Shown here piece by piece: positions 34,057-44,949 of a stretch of 64,000 nt of DNA (the first letter of the stretch is position 1; every line of letters starts with the position of its first letter). Source of the DNA: Ancistrus triradiatus (Eukaryota > Chordata > Actinopteri > Siluriformes > Loricariidae). Made by a program: the position numbers and the translations under genes. Where the stretch lies: positions 477,001 through 541,000 of the forward strand of contig JAJAGP010000093.1 in the NCBI GenBank assembly GCA_025084515.1. The letters are read 5' to 3'. The notes beneath the pieces were generated by a model. The model was not told the DNA's origin. It worked only from the letters and a program-made list of their open reading frames with translations, and did not search any database.

Positions 34057-35601
34057 CAGTGGTGCTTGAAAGTTTGTGAACCCTTTAGAATTTTCTATAT
34101 TTCTGCATAAATATGACATAAAACATCATCAGATTTTCACACAAGTCCTAAAAGTAGATAAAGAGAACCCAGTTAATCAAATGAGACAAAAATATTATAC
34201 TTGGTCATTTACTTATTGAGTCAAATTATCCAATACTTCATATTAGTGAGTGGCAAAAGTATGTGAACCTCTAGGATTAGCAGTGAAATTAGTCAGGTGT
34301 TTTCAATCAATGGGATGACAATCAGGTGTGAGTGGTCACCCTGTTTTATTTAAAGAACAGGGATCTACCAAGGTCTGCTCTTCACAACATATTTGTGGAA
34401 GTGTATCATGGCACGAACAAGGGAGATTTCTGTGGACCTGAGAAAAAGTCGTTGATGCTCATCAGACTGGGAAAGGTTACAAAACCATCTCTAAAGAGTT
34501 TGGACTCCATCAATTCACAGTCAGACAGATTGTGTAGAAATTGGAGGAAATTCAAGACCTTTGTTACCCTCCCCAGGAGTGGTCAACCAACAAAGATCAC
34601 TCCAAGAGCAAAGCGTGTAATACTGTAGTTGGCGAGGTCTCCAGGGTAACTTCAAAGCAATTGAAGGCATTTCTCACATTGGCTAATATTAATGCTTATG
34701 AGTCCACCATCAGAAGAACACTGAACGACAATGGTGTGCATGGCAGGGTTGCTACTGAGATAGCTATTGCTCTCCAAAAAGAACATTGCTGCTCATCTGC
34801 AGTTTGCTATCGATCAGGTGGACAAGCCAGAAGGCTGCAGGAAGAATGTTTTGTGGACGGATGAGACCAAGTGTTATGTTTGGAGAAAGGAAAACACTGC
34901 ATTCCAGCATAAGAACCTTATCCCATCTGTGAAACATGGTGGTGGTAGTATCATAGTTCGGGCCTGTTTTGCTGCATCTGGGCCAGGACGCTGTGCCATC
35001 ATTGATGGAACAATGACTTCTGAATTATATCAGAGAATTCTAAAGGAAAAAGTCAGGACATGTGTCCATGAACTGAATCTCAAGAGAAGATGGGTCATGC
35101 AGCAAGACAACGAGCCTAAGCACACAAGTCGTTCTACCAAAGAATGGTTAAAGAAGAATAAAGTTAATGTTTTGGAAAGGCCAAGTCAAAGTCCTGACCT
35201 TAATCCAATCAAAATGTTGTGGAAGGACCTGAAGTGAGTTAATGTGAAGAAACCCACCAACATCACAGAGTTGAAGCTGTTCTGTATGGAGGAATGGGCT
35301 AAAATTCCTCCAAGCCGGTGTGCAGGTCTGATCAACAGTTACAGGAAACGTTTAGTTGCAGTTATTGCTGTAAAGAGGGGTCACACCAGATTCTGAAAGC
35401 AAAGGTTCACATACTTTTGCCACTCACTAATATGTAATATTGGATCATTTTCCTCAATAAATAAATTACCAAGTATAATATTTTTGTCTCATTTGTTTAG
35501 CTACTTTTAGGACTTGTGTGAAAGTCTGATGATGTTTTAGGTCATATTTATGCATAAATATAGACAATTCTAAAGGTTTTACAAACTTTCAAGCAGCGCT
35601 G
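34057..35601 (+). mobile_element. Tc1 family A, nearly complete inactive copy
   Basis: 1545 bp between TA at 34055-34056 and 35602-35603, with terminal repeats cagtggtgcttgaaagtttg and the complementary caaactttcaagcagcgctg. The transposase begins at 34408 (MARTREISVDLRK) and shifts frame within 15 codons. The catalytic half is open from about 34767 to TGA at 35235-35237: first Asp in LWTDETK, second Asp in QQDNEPKHTS. The third acidic position, 34 residues further (codon 35211-35213), is Lys (NPIKMLW) instead of Glu. The TGA truncates the last 50 or so residues. It cannot catalyse its own transposition. Confidence 0.95.
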
Positions 35602-36180
35602 TATGTGTACACTACTGTTAGCTTTAGTCTTGTGCCTTATCTATGTTTACATTTAGCTTCTGTGTAGGCCCTATTGTTGCATCATTAGTCCCAGAGGAAG
35701 GGTGGCCTGTCCTCCTTGTTATTTATGAGTTTAGTGTTCATTTTGTGTTAAATTTATCTTTTTCTGTTCTCACCTCCTGCATTACAGTGTCTAATAAGAC
35801 GTCTTTTGCACTCATGCCTGTCCTCATTTTTTGTGAATTTCCAGGATAGGCTCCTGTCCTCCCTCATATTAAATGTTTACCGACTGCCTCTGTAGACACT
35901 TTCGCACCGGAGGAACTAGTTCTTAGAACTGTGCCCCCTTTGTCGCGTGTTCACACCGCAGGAACAATTTTAGTTCTTAGAATGCTGTATATAGGGACTT
36001 TTTAGCCCCTACCTCAAGGTAGGTCCAGACATAAGAGTACGGCGACTGGTCCAGATCTAGTGACACGAGTGCCTATGTTGAGGGTATCTGCCATTTTTAA
36101 ATATACTTGTACATCAGGCATAAAAACAACAGTTTGGAGTCTTAGCTTAAGGGTGATATAGGAGAGAACGCTGAGAGAGA
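35602..36180. other. Unassigned DNA; possible left edge of an older element around the L2
   Basis: 35888-35960 contains repeated ttcacaccg/ggaacta/gttcttagaact words, faintly mirrored at 40140-40212. Confidence 0.3.
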
Positions 36181-36687
36181 ACGCTGACCACTGTCGCGAG
36201 GTTTGTGAGTATCTGGCAACCCAGACCTATTAGCGCCAATTTCGCACAGGATGCACACTGTTTTGTAGCTGTTAGCAGTTTATTACCTTTTAACTATTTT
36301 AATTCTCGATCGCACCTGTATCGCATATATAGTACTTTTTACAACATCTTAATCATTTTCTTCTAGTACCGGCGGATTATATTTTTCGCCGCTAATCGTT
36401 ATTTAGTAACTTTACAGGTATACCCGCTTGTGTTTGCGGTAATTAGCTAATGGCTAATTACCAGAGTTGCGTCTTCTTTTGCAGTAGTGTGTGTTTTTAT
36501 AACTTGTTTACAGACTTTTCCCACCTTCTTTTTTTCTGAGACTTAGTTTTTTGTGAAGTTTTGTATCAATTTTCCATCAACGCTTTAATCAAGCATTGCA
36601 TTGGACCATCGACTGAACCGTATCTTCACTCGGCACCCCACAACACCACTCGAAGCTAAGTACCTTTAATTCATTAATTGTGCTAAC

Positions 36688-37005
36688 ATGGTTACTGCTG
36701 CGCTTTTTCCATGTGCCAAGTATGGCATGTTTAGCTATTCTTCCTCCGTCATTAGTTTAAATTTTATTTGTGATAGCTGTAGGCTTGTAGCCAGTCTGAC
36801 GGAGAATATTGTAGTTTTAGAGGCGCGCATCCAGACATTAGAGAACGCTAGCTCAGCTTCTAGCTTAGCAGATCTGAATGCCACAGGTGAAGCTAGTGCC
36901 CTCACCCCGGCAGAGCCCTCGCAGCAGGGCAAGTGGGTGACGGGTCGGCAACGTAGTCATAAGGCTAGCCCACGAGAGCACCAACAGGTTTACCCTCCTG
37001 AGTGA
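36688..37005 (+). pseudogene. L2-type ORF1 N-terminal remnant (zinc/coiled-coil part)
   Basis: Open for 105 codons from 36688. Cys pairs (CAKYG, ICDSCR) are followed by a heptad-like stretch (LTENIVVLEARIQTLENA), consistent with the self-association segment of LINE ORF1 proteins, then a Ser/Ala-rich linker. It ends at TGA in 37003-37005, just before the SGNH-like remnant. Read as part of the LINE, not as a host gene. Confidence 0.6.
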
Positions 37006-37019
37006 TGCACCCACTGAGC

Positions 37020-37545
37020 AGCCTGTTGAAAGAGCTTTGGTCATAGGTAACTCTATTTTACGACACGTGAAACTAGCTACCCTTTAGAGACATCAGCAGC
37101 TAGAATTACATGTATCCCGGGAGCCAGAGTGCCGGACATTGTAACGAGTCTTAGTGAACTCGAGAGCCGCAGATTCTCTAGGATGGTTATTCATGTACAG
37201 TAGGTGCTAATGATATACACCTTCATCAGTCAGAGGTTACTAAGGCTAATTTTGTAGAGGTGGTTAGAGTGGTGAAGGCGATTTCCGATGCAGTAGTGTG
37301 CTCTGGCCCCATCCCAATGCAGTGAGGTGACCAAGCCTACAGCAGGTTATGGTCGCTGGACTGCTGGCTGTCCAAGTGGTGCTCTGAAAACAACGTGGGC
37401 TTTATAGTCAATCGGACAGCCTTTGAGGATAAGCCTGGCCTTTTAGGATGGGACGGTGTCCATCCCACTAGGGAGGGTGCTGCTCTCATTTTCTGCAACA
37501 TTGCCCATAGTCTTATGGCCGGATTGGTTAGGGGCTGACTATCCA
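37020..37545 (+). pseudogene. L2-type ORF1 SGNH-hydrolase (esterase-like) domain, broken
   Basis: Block I reads ALVIGNSILRHV (nucleophile Ser kept, normal GDS is GNS). Block III reads GANDIHLHQSEV after a one-base shift. Block V reads DGVHPTREGAALI (Asp and His of the catalytic pair visible). Stops interrupt it at about 37085, 37324 and 37536. ORF1 proteins of the CR1/L2 group carry such esterase domains; their role in retrotransposition is not settled. Confidence 0.75.
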
Positions 37546-38469
37546 GAGTAGGGTCAGGCAGCAGACAGACCGGCTTAACCAACTGTCTGCTGGTAGCCAT
37601 GCACCGTCACCCAGAACTCACGTTATTGAAACTGTGTCTGTTACCCGCATCTGTACTAAACATTAACGCTCTCAAAGAGTCTGTTTTAATAACCTTATTA
37701 GTATAAACACAGATAGCTCCCATAGAATTAACAACCTTAGAATAAAGCTAGGATTCGGGGGGGGGGGGGGGTAATCACTGTAATCATACTTCTAATATTA
37801 ACATTTGGTATCAACATAGATAACCTTGATGTTTTCCTGCAAAGTGATTTGATTTCAGATCACTATCTTTTAGTATTTGAGCCATCTCTATCAAATAAAA
37901 TCCTTCTGCCTCGGTATGACATCAAGCGCACTATTACATCTGCTACTCCAGCTGCGTTTATTAAGAACCTACCAGACTTGAAATTTAATACACCTATGGA
38001 GATCAGTCATCTTGAGTCTGTAAATGACCAATTACAATGTTTGCTTTGCTCAACCCTGGACACGACTGCTCCTGCTAGTGTCAAACGCATTAGGGAAAAA
38101 AAGGCTAGCACCATGGTATAATGACCACACCCGCAGCTTAAAGCAAAGAACACGGCATCTAGAGCGCAAATGGAGACATAGTAAATTGGAGGTGTTTAAG
38201 ATTGCTTGGAGGGACAGCATGGCAGAGTATAAGCATGCCCTTACTAAAGCTAAAGCTGCATAATCTCCTCAATCATACAGAAAAATAAGAATAATCCAAG
38301 ATTTCTCTTTAATACAGTCTCCAAACTTAGGTGTCACATTTGATTCAGATCTCTCCTTTGATGCGCACATTAGCAGCATCACTCAAATTGCTTTCTTTCA
38401 ATTACGTAATATTGCTAAACTTATTAAAATATCTTCTCTTTTAATGATGCAGAGAAACTGGTTCATGCA

Positions 38470-38930
38470 TTTATAACCTCAAGGTTGGATTACTGTAACG
38501 CCTTACTTACTGGATGCTCTAGGAAATCTATAATTAAACTTCAATTAGTTCAGAATGCAGCCGCCCAATTGCTAACTCTAACTAGAAAATTTGATCATAT
38601 CACTCCTGTTCTATCATCACTACGCTGGTTACCAGTTAAACTCCGCGTTGATTACAAAATACTTCTTATAACTTATAAAGCTCTACATGCCCTGGCCCCA
38701 CATTATCTGAGTGAACTCTTAGAGTTTTACAATCCAGCTCGTCTACTTCGTTCGCAGGGTGCAGGACTTCTTTTAGTTCCTAGAATTTAAAAAGTCACAG
38801 CAGGGGGAAAGGCTTTCTCATACATGGCCCCCCAACTATGGAATAAGACTCAAGACTCAGACACTCTCCAAAATTTTGAGTCTAGGCTAAAGACATACTT
38901 ATTTACACAGGCTTTTGACTAGATTTAGAC
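38470..38930 (+). pseudogene. L2-type ORF2 C-terminal remnant
   Basis: DYCNALLTGCSRKSIIKLQL, then TRKFDHITPVLSSLRWLPV and LLITYKALHALAPHYLSELL are the signature of the region after the reverse transcriptase in CR1/L2 LINEs. One stop (38788-38790) precedes the last conserved piece (FSYMAPQLWN, LKTYLFTQAF). Confidence 0.85.
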
Positions 38931-39690
38931 CGGGATGCATGGCTTGGGTCACTGGGGCCGGAGTCTGGAGTCATGTCTGGCCTGCCTGCTTTGTCCATTA
39001 ACCAGGAGTGTCGGGTGGGCGGTCTGGCTGAACTGGTCCTCTTGATCTTGACTCGTGCATCCTTACCTTAGACTAAGGGCAGAGCAGAGGGTTCATAGTC
39101 AAAGTGTCTTGTGGTGATCAGAGATGTTGGGTTGCTGTCTTCTGCCTCCCATGGGGTTGCCGATGTCTCGTGATCCCTCTTGGCTGTGTTACCTACCAGT
39201 TCTCCTCTTTCTAGCTATGCTTCTATAGCTAATGCTGCCGGTGTCTCATGCTACACATGGCATCAGTGATTGTTAATAGACACTGTGCTCTTAATCAATA
39301 AATAATTACATTTTCTGTTTTCTCTCCTAGCTGTGTTCCGGTACCAGTGTCATCAGCTCCAGCCCCATCATACCCAGGCCACTTAATGCCGATGTGCATA
39401 TTTCAAATTTTATTTGAACTTTGACTCCATGACTTCAGTTTCGTTCTTAGATTCATCATCTATGCCACTCAAGGAGGTTGGGTCTCTTTTTGAGTCTTTG
39501 TCCTCCCAAGGTTTCTTCCTCATAACACTTAGGGAGTTTTTCCTTGCCACTGTTTCCCTAGGCTTGCTCAATTTGGGATTGGACATAGATATTAGGAGAT
39601 AATCTAAACTTGTAATGTTGCTTTGAGACAATGCTCCATTGTAAAAAGCGCTATATAAATAGATCTGACTTGACTTGACGTGTGATACAG

Positions 39691-40249
39691 CTTTATTCTC
39701 AATGAACAGGCGGGGTTGACCTAGGTATAACACATTCTTTTGAAGACTGTGATTGGTTGTCACCCCCCCTTACTCATTCTCTCTCTCACACACAAACGCA
39801 CACTTATATAGCCTACTATATTATCTAAAATGACAGGCATAGGCTATTTCTGCATATTTTACACTAATCACACCCATGCATTTATTTGCTTTATTTTAAT
39901 AACAGTTTATTTACTATGCTGGTCATTTTTGTAGCCTACTTAATCTATTGGATAAACTATGAAGGGGAGAAAATGTGGCTCTGCTCTTTTTCAGGTACGG
40001 TTGCTAACATGTCTAATCTATTTAGCTCTATAAAACACAGACAAATAGCCTCCGACTGTCTTGTGGTTTATGTCACTTCTGTGTCACTTCAGCATTCTTA
40101 CTGGCAGTGCCAATGCAAACCACAATAGGCTCTGGAATGAATGTAGTTCTTGCAGGAGTTAGTTCTAATTTGTGTAGTTCCTCCCAAATTAGCCCCTAGA
40201 ACTGTTTGTTTGCGAAAGCACTCAGTTGCATTTATCATATGGGATGCAT
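39691..40249. other. Unassigned DNA
   Basis: Flank of the L2; contains the possible right edge words described for 35888-35960. No exon recognised. Confidence 0.35.
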
Positions 40250-40325
40250 TTGTCATATCAACAATGGCAGATTGGCAGAGCTGGGATTTGAACTCACAAC
40301 CTTTCAGTTAGTAGTCTAGAGCCAC
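40250..40325 (-). repeat. V-SINE-like head remnant, minus orientation
   Basis: cagagctgggatttgaactc and agttagtagtctagagccac are an inverted tRNA-like head. Confidence 0.6.
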
Positions 40326-41099
40326 CATATTTTAAGGAGTAAAAAGGTAAGCAGTAGTTATAAAAAACAATATGACCACATATAAACATATTTATGGTGA
40401 CCTATGTTTGGTACTTATTTAAGGTTCCTGAAAAGAATCTGAACTGACAAGCAAATTGAATGTTGTAGAATGATATTTTATTTATTTTGTAAATGAAAAG
40501 AACTAATCTCTGCAATAAATAAGTCAAAATATGGCATATTTCTGTAATATTAACTTTAATTATCTGTTAAAGTCAGTTAAATTATGAGGCCTTACAAAAT
40601 TAATATATCTCCAAAAAAGGTGCCCCATGTTTTAAAGGTTTAACTTTTAAAATTAAAGCAGATCATTTGCATATTTTATTTGTTCTCTGTAGAGGGTAAG
40701 TTCTTGTCATTTAGAAAATCAACAAAGCACGTAATTTGACCTGAGGTGCCAAACCGTTTTAAAAGTTTGAACTGTTTAAAAATTCATGCATGTTGTTGTA
40801 TTTGAAGTTGATCGAACAAGAGTTCGCATTATGCTGCATGAGGACATAGTCACTGATGATGACTCTGTTTTGCATAACTGAGCTATCTAATGAATAAATC
40901 GCCAGGCTTGCTATGGGCAATTTCTGTCAGTGTGCATCATGTGTGCTAATCAACCTTGTAAGAAAAGACAGAGGTCAGAGCTGTTCACACAAACATCCAC
41001 GACTGATCTGATGACTCTTGATGACTAACTCACTGTCTGCTCTGTGTGCATGCAGACAGGAACAGCATGCTTAACTAATGAATAACTTACACTGGCTGA
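40326..41099. other. Unassigned DNA
   Basis: AT-rich; nothing recognised. Confidence 0.45.
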
Positions 41100-41390
41100 A
41101 AAATTCAGCTATCCACTCACTTGTTTATTTATTCATTCTTTTTCTATACCCGCTTAACATATTTCATGGTCCTAACTGTAGAGGGCTCCACCTAGCAAAC
41201 CTTTGCAGGGTACATACACACATAGATTATGCCACTTTAGAGAGACCAATTTGGAGGAAATCTGAGAACCCAGAGAAAACCCACATGAGTAAAACATGCA
41301 AACATTACACAGATGGAATCCGGAACAGAGATCGCCGGAGCTGTGAAGTGACAGCACTAATCACTTGCACCAAGTTGCCGCCTGCTGATA
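41100..41390 (-). repeat. Dispersed fish SINE-like repeat, minus orientation
   Basis: ttatttattcattctttttc at the left, then ggaggaaatctgagaaccc and gagaaaacccacatgagta, a block also present at 53313-53530, 61110-61380 and 61540-61760. Confidence 0.6.
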
Positions 41391-41649
41391 AATCCAACAC
41401 AGAAATTCCAACACAAACACATCCCTGTACTACTATCTTTAAGACTTTCAACCTCTGTATTTTATTTGTTTTATGCGTAAGAGTATTTCATTGTTTTTGT
41501 GGTATTTAATTTAATTGTTTCATAAATGAAATGTTGATTGTTACAGTTTAATCCAATTAATATTTGATTACTTGATGGTACAATGATGGTATGTTGTAAT
41601 TAAATGTGAATGGGTATTAGTACATTAGTCATCTTGTTTTCATGGGCTT

Positions 41650-41865
41650 TAATGGTGCAGCAAGCAGTTTGTTAGCTCACCACAGCAGTGATCCAGGTCC
41701 GAGCCCCAGTGGTGCTTGATGGGGGGGAACGCTGGTTGGCGGTACATCTATAACAGCAATCCCTGCCAGCCCTTAAATGGAATTGTCATCCATCTCATCC
41801 AGAGCACGCTTATGCCTATGCCATGTGCTGGACTCCTGCGTGACCCTAATCAGAAGAAGGAGGAA
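41650..41865 (+). repeat. tRNA-derived SINE, plus orientation
   Basis: Head ggtgcagcaagcagtttgtt to gtccgagcccc (A- and B-box-like), body to gaccctaatcagaagaagga. Its (AT)n continuation begins at 41876. Confidence 0.65.
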
Positions 41866-41872
41866 TTAAATG

Positions 41873-41875
<3 letters not shown>

Positions 41876-41926
<51 letters not shown>

Positions 41927-42003
41927 TATATATATAGTTTATTTTAACCCCCACTGTATATATATATATATATATATCCTTCTATATACAGTGGGGGTTA
42001 AAA
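41876..42003. repeat. (AT)n tract and perfect 21-bp AT-rich palindrome
   Basis: An (AT)n array to about 41938, then arms ttttaacccccactgtatata (41942-41962) and its exact complement at 41983-42003 around a 20-nt AT-rich loop. The arms may be two facing Tc1-type termini. Confidence 0.9.
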
Positions 42004-42180
42004 CACACATGAAAGCTTGCCACGTCTACTTAAAAATCAAGGAAGATCCGGGAGTGCTGATTATCATGGACCTTCCTCCACTGTCACCTGACCTAAACCC
42101 CATCGAACATTTATGGGATCACTTGAAAACAGAGAAAGAGAAGCATTCTGTAACATTGCAAGAGGTCCTTTGAATTTTGT
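42004..42180 (+). mobile_element. Tc1-like transposase C-terminal relic
   Basis: Translates to DLPPLSPDLNPIEHLWDHLK at about 42068-42127, retaining the catalytic Glu motif, and ends at TGA about 42171. The rest of the element is missing. Confidence 0.75.
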
Positions 42181-42189
42181 TAAATCAAA

Positions 42190-43005
42190 CTGATCAGGCA
42201 TAACATTGTGACCACCTCCTTGTTTTTGCCCATTTTATCAGTTTCACTTACCATATAGAAGAACTTTGTAGCTCTACAATTACAGACTATAGTCCATCTG
42301 TTTTTGTACATGCTTTGCTCGTTCCCTTTACTCTGTTCTCTAATGGTCAGAACCCCCACAGATGAGGTCCTATTTGCGTGGTGGATCATTCTCAGCACTG
42401 TAGTGACACTGATATGGAGGTGGTGTGTTAGTGTATGTTGTGCTGGTATAAATGGATATGACACAGCAGTACTGCTAGAGGTTTAAACACCTCAGTGTCA
42501 CTGCTAGACTGAAAATATTCCACCAACCAAAAATGTCCAGCCACCAGAATTATGTGGGCAGTGTCCTGTGAATAGTGATGAAGGATTAGAGAATGACTAA
42601 CACAAACTGTCCAACAATAGATGACCTACTATTCCCGACTTTACATCTTCAAGGTGGAATAATAATGTGAAAGTATCTAATAAAGTTAACAGTAAGAGAA
42701 CGGTGTTTCAAAACTCCAGCAGCACTGCTGTGTCTGATCCAGTCAAATCAGCTCAACACACACTAACACACCACCATCAGGTCAGTGTCACTGCAGCAGT
42801 GAGAATGATCCACCACCCAAGTAGGACCTGATCTGTGGGGGTCCTGACCATTAGAGAGCAGAGTAAAGGGGACTAACAAAGCATGTAGAGAAACACATAG
42901 ACTACAACTGTAGAACTACAAAGTGCTTCTATATGGTGAGTAAAACTGATAAAATGAGTGTAGAAACATAGAAACAACGAGGTGATCATAATGTTACTGC
43001 ATGTC
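42190..43005. mobile_element. Fold-back non-autonomous DNA element
   Basis: Left end tcaggcataacattgtgacc, then tgcccattttatcagttt. The right end is its approximate complement (aaactgataaaatgagtg near 42945, ggtgatcataatgttactgc near 42981). Interior segments also mirror each other (accccc-acagat-aggtcct against aggacctgatctgtgggggt). No coding capacity. Confidence 0.75.
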
Positions 43006-43017
43006 AGTTCATTTCAT

Positions 43018-43071
43018 ATATATATATATCTATATATATGTGTATGTATATGTGTGTATGTATATATATAT

Positions 43072-43126
<55 letters not shown>

Positions 43127-43145
43127 GTATGTATATGTATATATA
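43018..43145. repeat. (AT)n/(GT)n low-complexity DNA
   Basis: Dinucleotide array; the Tyr/Ile repeats it would encode are artefacts. Confidence 0.95.
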
Positions 43146-43330
43146 ATGGTTCAGTGATGCCCTAAATGGTATTACTGTAAAGAACCCCATAGTGGTAGAA
43201 AACACCCAAAACAGCATCGTGTTCCCACCCTCATAGTCAAATCTAAAGTGTGGGACAGTAGCTATATACTATAAAATTTAGTGGCTTGTGTTCTGTTAGG
43301 TTGCAGTTCGATTCCAGCATAAGTTACACA

Positions 43331-43351
43331 ACAGTGCCTTGCTTTATATCA

Positions 43352-43422
<71 letters not shown>

Positions 43423-43444
43423 CTGATATAATGCAAGGCACTGT
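43331..43444. repeat. AT-rich palindrome 1
   Basis: 22-bp arms (43331-43352, 43423-43444; one mismatch) around a 70-bp AT core. Confidence 0.9.
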
Positions 43445-43447
43445 TGG

Positions 43448-43461
43448 TTGGAGGAGAACAG

Positions 43462-43526
<65 letters not shown>

Positions 43527-43543
43527 TTACTGTTCTACTCCAA
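43448..43543. repeat. AT-rich palindrome 2
   Basis: 20-bp arms (43448-43467, 43524-43543; one mismatch) around a 56-bp AT core, starting 3 bp after palindrome 1. Confidence 0.9.
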
Positions 43544-43554
43544 TAATAATATAT

Positions 43555-43745
43555 CAGGAAAAGGATTCTGAAGATGGAAAACTGCCAGGCATGAGGAGCA
43601 GAGGAAGGCCAAATAGGTGGTTTATGAATGTGGTGAAAGAGGACATGCAAGTGATTGGTGTCATATAGGAAGATTCATAGAATAGGGTGAGATGGGGATG
43701 GGTGATGCTCTAGACCCCTAGAGTGCTGGAAAGAAAAGGAAGAAA
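43555..43745 (+). mobile_element. RTE-type LINE C-terminus and 3' end
   Basis: Plus-strand translation MRSRGRPNRWFMNVVKEDMQ, then VIGVI and NRVRW, the usual C-terminal run of RTE-like LINEs, followed by a purine-rich ggaaagaaaaggaagaaaaa end. Confidence 0.7.
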
Positions 43746-44096
43746 AAGACTGTGGATTGTGTTCTGTTGTACTATTCCAGTAATAATATACATTACTTTG
43801 CAGTGGCTTCTGTTATGGTACAGTTCTATTTCAGTAACAATATAAATTACACAAAAGTTGACTGTGCAGTAAAAGCCCCAAGTGGTCACAGAGCTAAAAA
43901 GAAAAGATACAAGTTGGAGTGGTATTTCTTTTATTGATGTTTAGCCAAATAAGATCAATTCCTAATAATCCTAATAAAAAATTATACAGTATTATGTATC
44001 TAAAATATGGAACACTGAGACTGTACGGAATGCAGTCAACCTCACATCACATTTCAAAGTCATATCAAGCTCATCCAAAATATCTGTCAATATATA

Positions 44097-44943
44097 CAGT
44101 GGTGCAAAAAAGTATTTAGTCAGCCACTGATTGTGCAAGTTCTCCTACTTCATCTGTAATTTTCATCACATTCATCATTTTCACCCCCATGTTTCACAGT
44201 ACCTATGGTGTTCTTGGGATGCAACTCCGCATTCTTCTTCCTCCAAACAAGGCGAGTTGAGTTTTTACCAAAAAGTTCTATTTTGGTTTCATCCGTCCAC
44301 ATGATATTCTCACAATCCTCTTTTGGATCATCCATGTGCTCTATGGCAAACTGCAGACAGGTCTGGACAAGGACTGGCTTAAGCAGAGGTACACGCCTGG
44401 CACTGCAGGATCTGAGTCCCTCTCGGCGTAGTGTGTTACTGATGGTAGCCTTTGTTACTTTGGTCCCAGCTCTCTGCAGGTCATTCATCAGGTCTCTCCA
44501 TGTAGTTCTGGGATTTTTGCTCACTGTTCTCATGATCATTTTGACCCCACGTGATGGGATCTTGCGTGGAGCCCCAGATCGAGGGAGATTATCAATGGTC
44601 TTGTATGTCTTACATTTTCTTACAATTGCTCACACAGTTGATTTATTCACACCAACCTGCTTGCCTATTGTAGAGTCACTCTTCCCAGCCTGGTGCAGGT
44701 CTACAATTTTCTTCCTGGTGTCCTTCCACAGCTCTTTGGTCTTGGCCATGGTTGAGTTTGGAGTCTGACTGTTTGAGGCTGTGGACAGGTGTCTTTTATA
44801 CAGATAACGAGGTCAAACAGCTGCCATTAATGCAGGTAATGAGTGGAGGACAGAAGAGCTTCTTAAAGAAGTTGTTACAGGTCTTTTTTCTTATTTTATC
44901 TCTCATAGTTGAAGTGTACCTATGATGAAAATTACAGACCTCA
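44097..44943 (-). mobile_element. Tc1 family B, truncated and internally deleted (minus strand)
   Basis: The left terminus cagtggtgcaaaaaagtatt follows TA (44095-44096). Minus-strand transposase: start near 44750, then a 129-codon open segment (44150-44539) with NPRTTWRDLMNDLQRAGTKV and the first catalytic Asp in MWTDETKIELFGKNSTRLVW. The part encoding the second Asp and the Glu is deleted. The far terminal repeat is cut after attacagacctc. Confidence 0.9.
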
Positions 44944-44949
44944 CTATAG

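Larger units (their letters stand above)
36180..39690 (+). mobile_element. L2-type LINE, internally deleted copy
   Basis: Ordered remnants are: ORF1 with coiled coil (36688-37005), an SGNH-hydrolase-like domain (about 37020-37545), the end of an endonuclease domain (SDHYLLVFEPS, about 37857), the endonuclease-RT linker (APWYNDHTRSLKQR, about 38108), then a jump from RFLFNT-like sequence directly to the RT thumb region (LGVTFDSDLSFDAHISSI, about 38328). The palm domain, with the YxDD box, is missing. The C-terminal end and a 3' UTR with a (cttga)-type tail follow. The 5' border is approximate. Five 3'-end copies of the same family lie in this window. Confidence 0.85.
43250..43880 (+). repeat. 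Roughly 60-bp diverged repeat units, plus orientation
   Basis: Units of the form gtgg-ttgtgttctgttaggtt, then attccag-aataatata-attac recur at about 43278, 43751 and 43803, interrupted by two AT palindromes and an RTE fragment. The same unit occurs inverted at 44950-45115. Confidence 0.65.

Noticed and set aside
36688..37005. Host gene with a coiled coil
   Set aside because: It lies at the expected place of LINE ORF1 and is followed by SGNH, endonuclease and RT remnants.
43014..43650. Tyr/Ile-repeat reading frames
   Set aside because: Produced by (AT)n arrays and palindromes; no conserved protein content.
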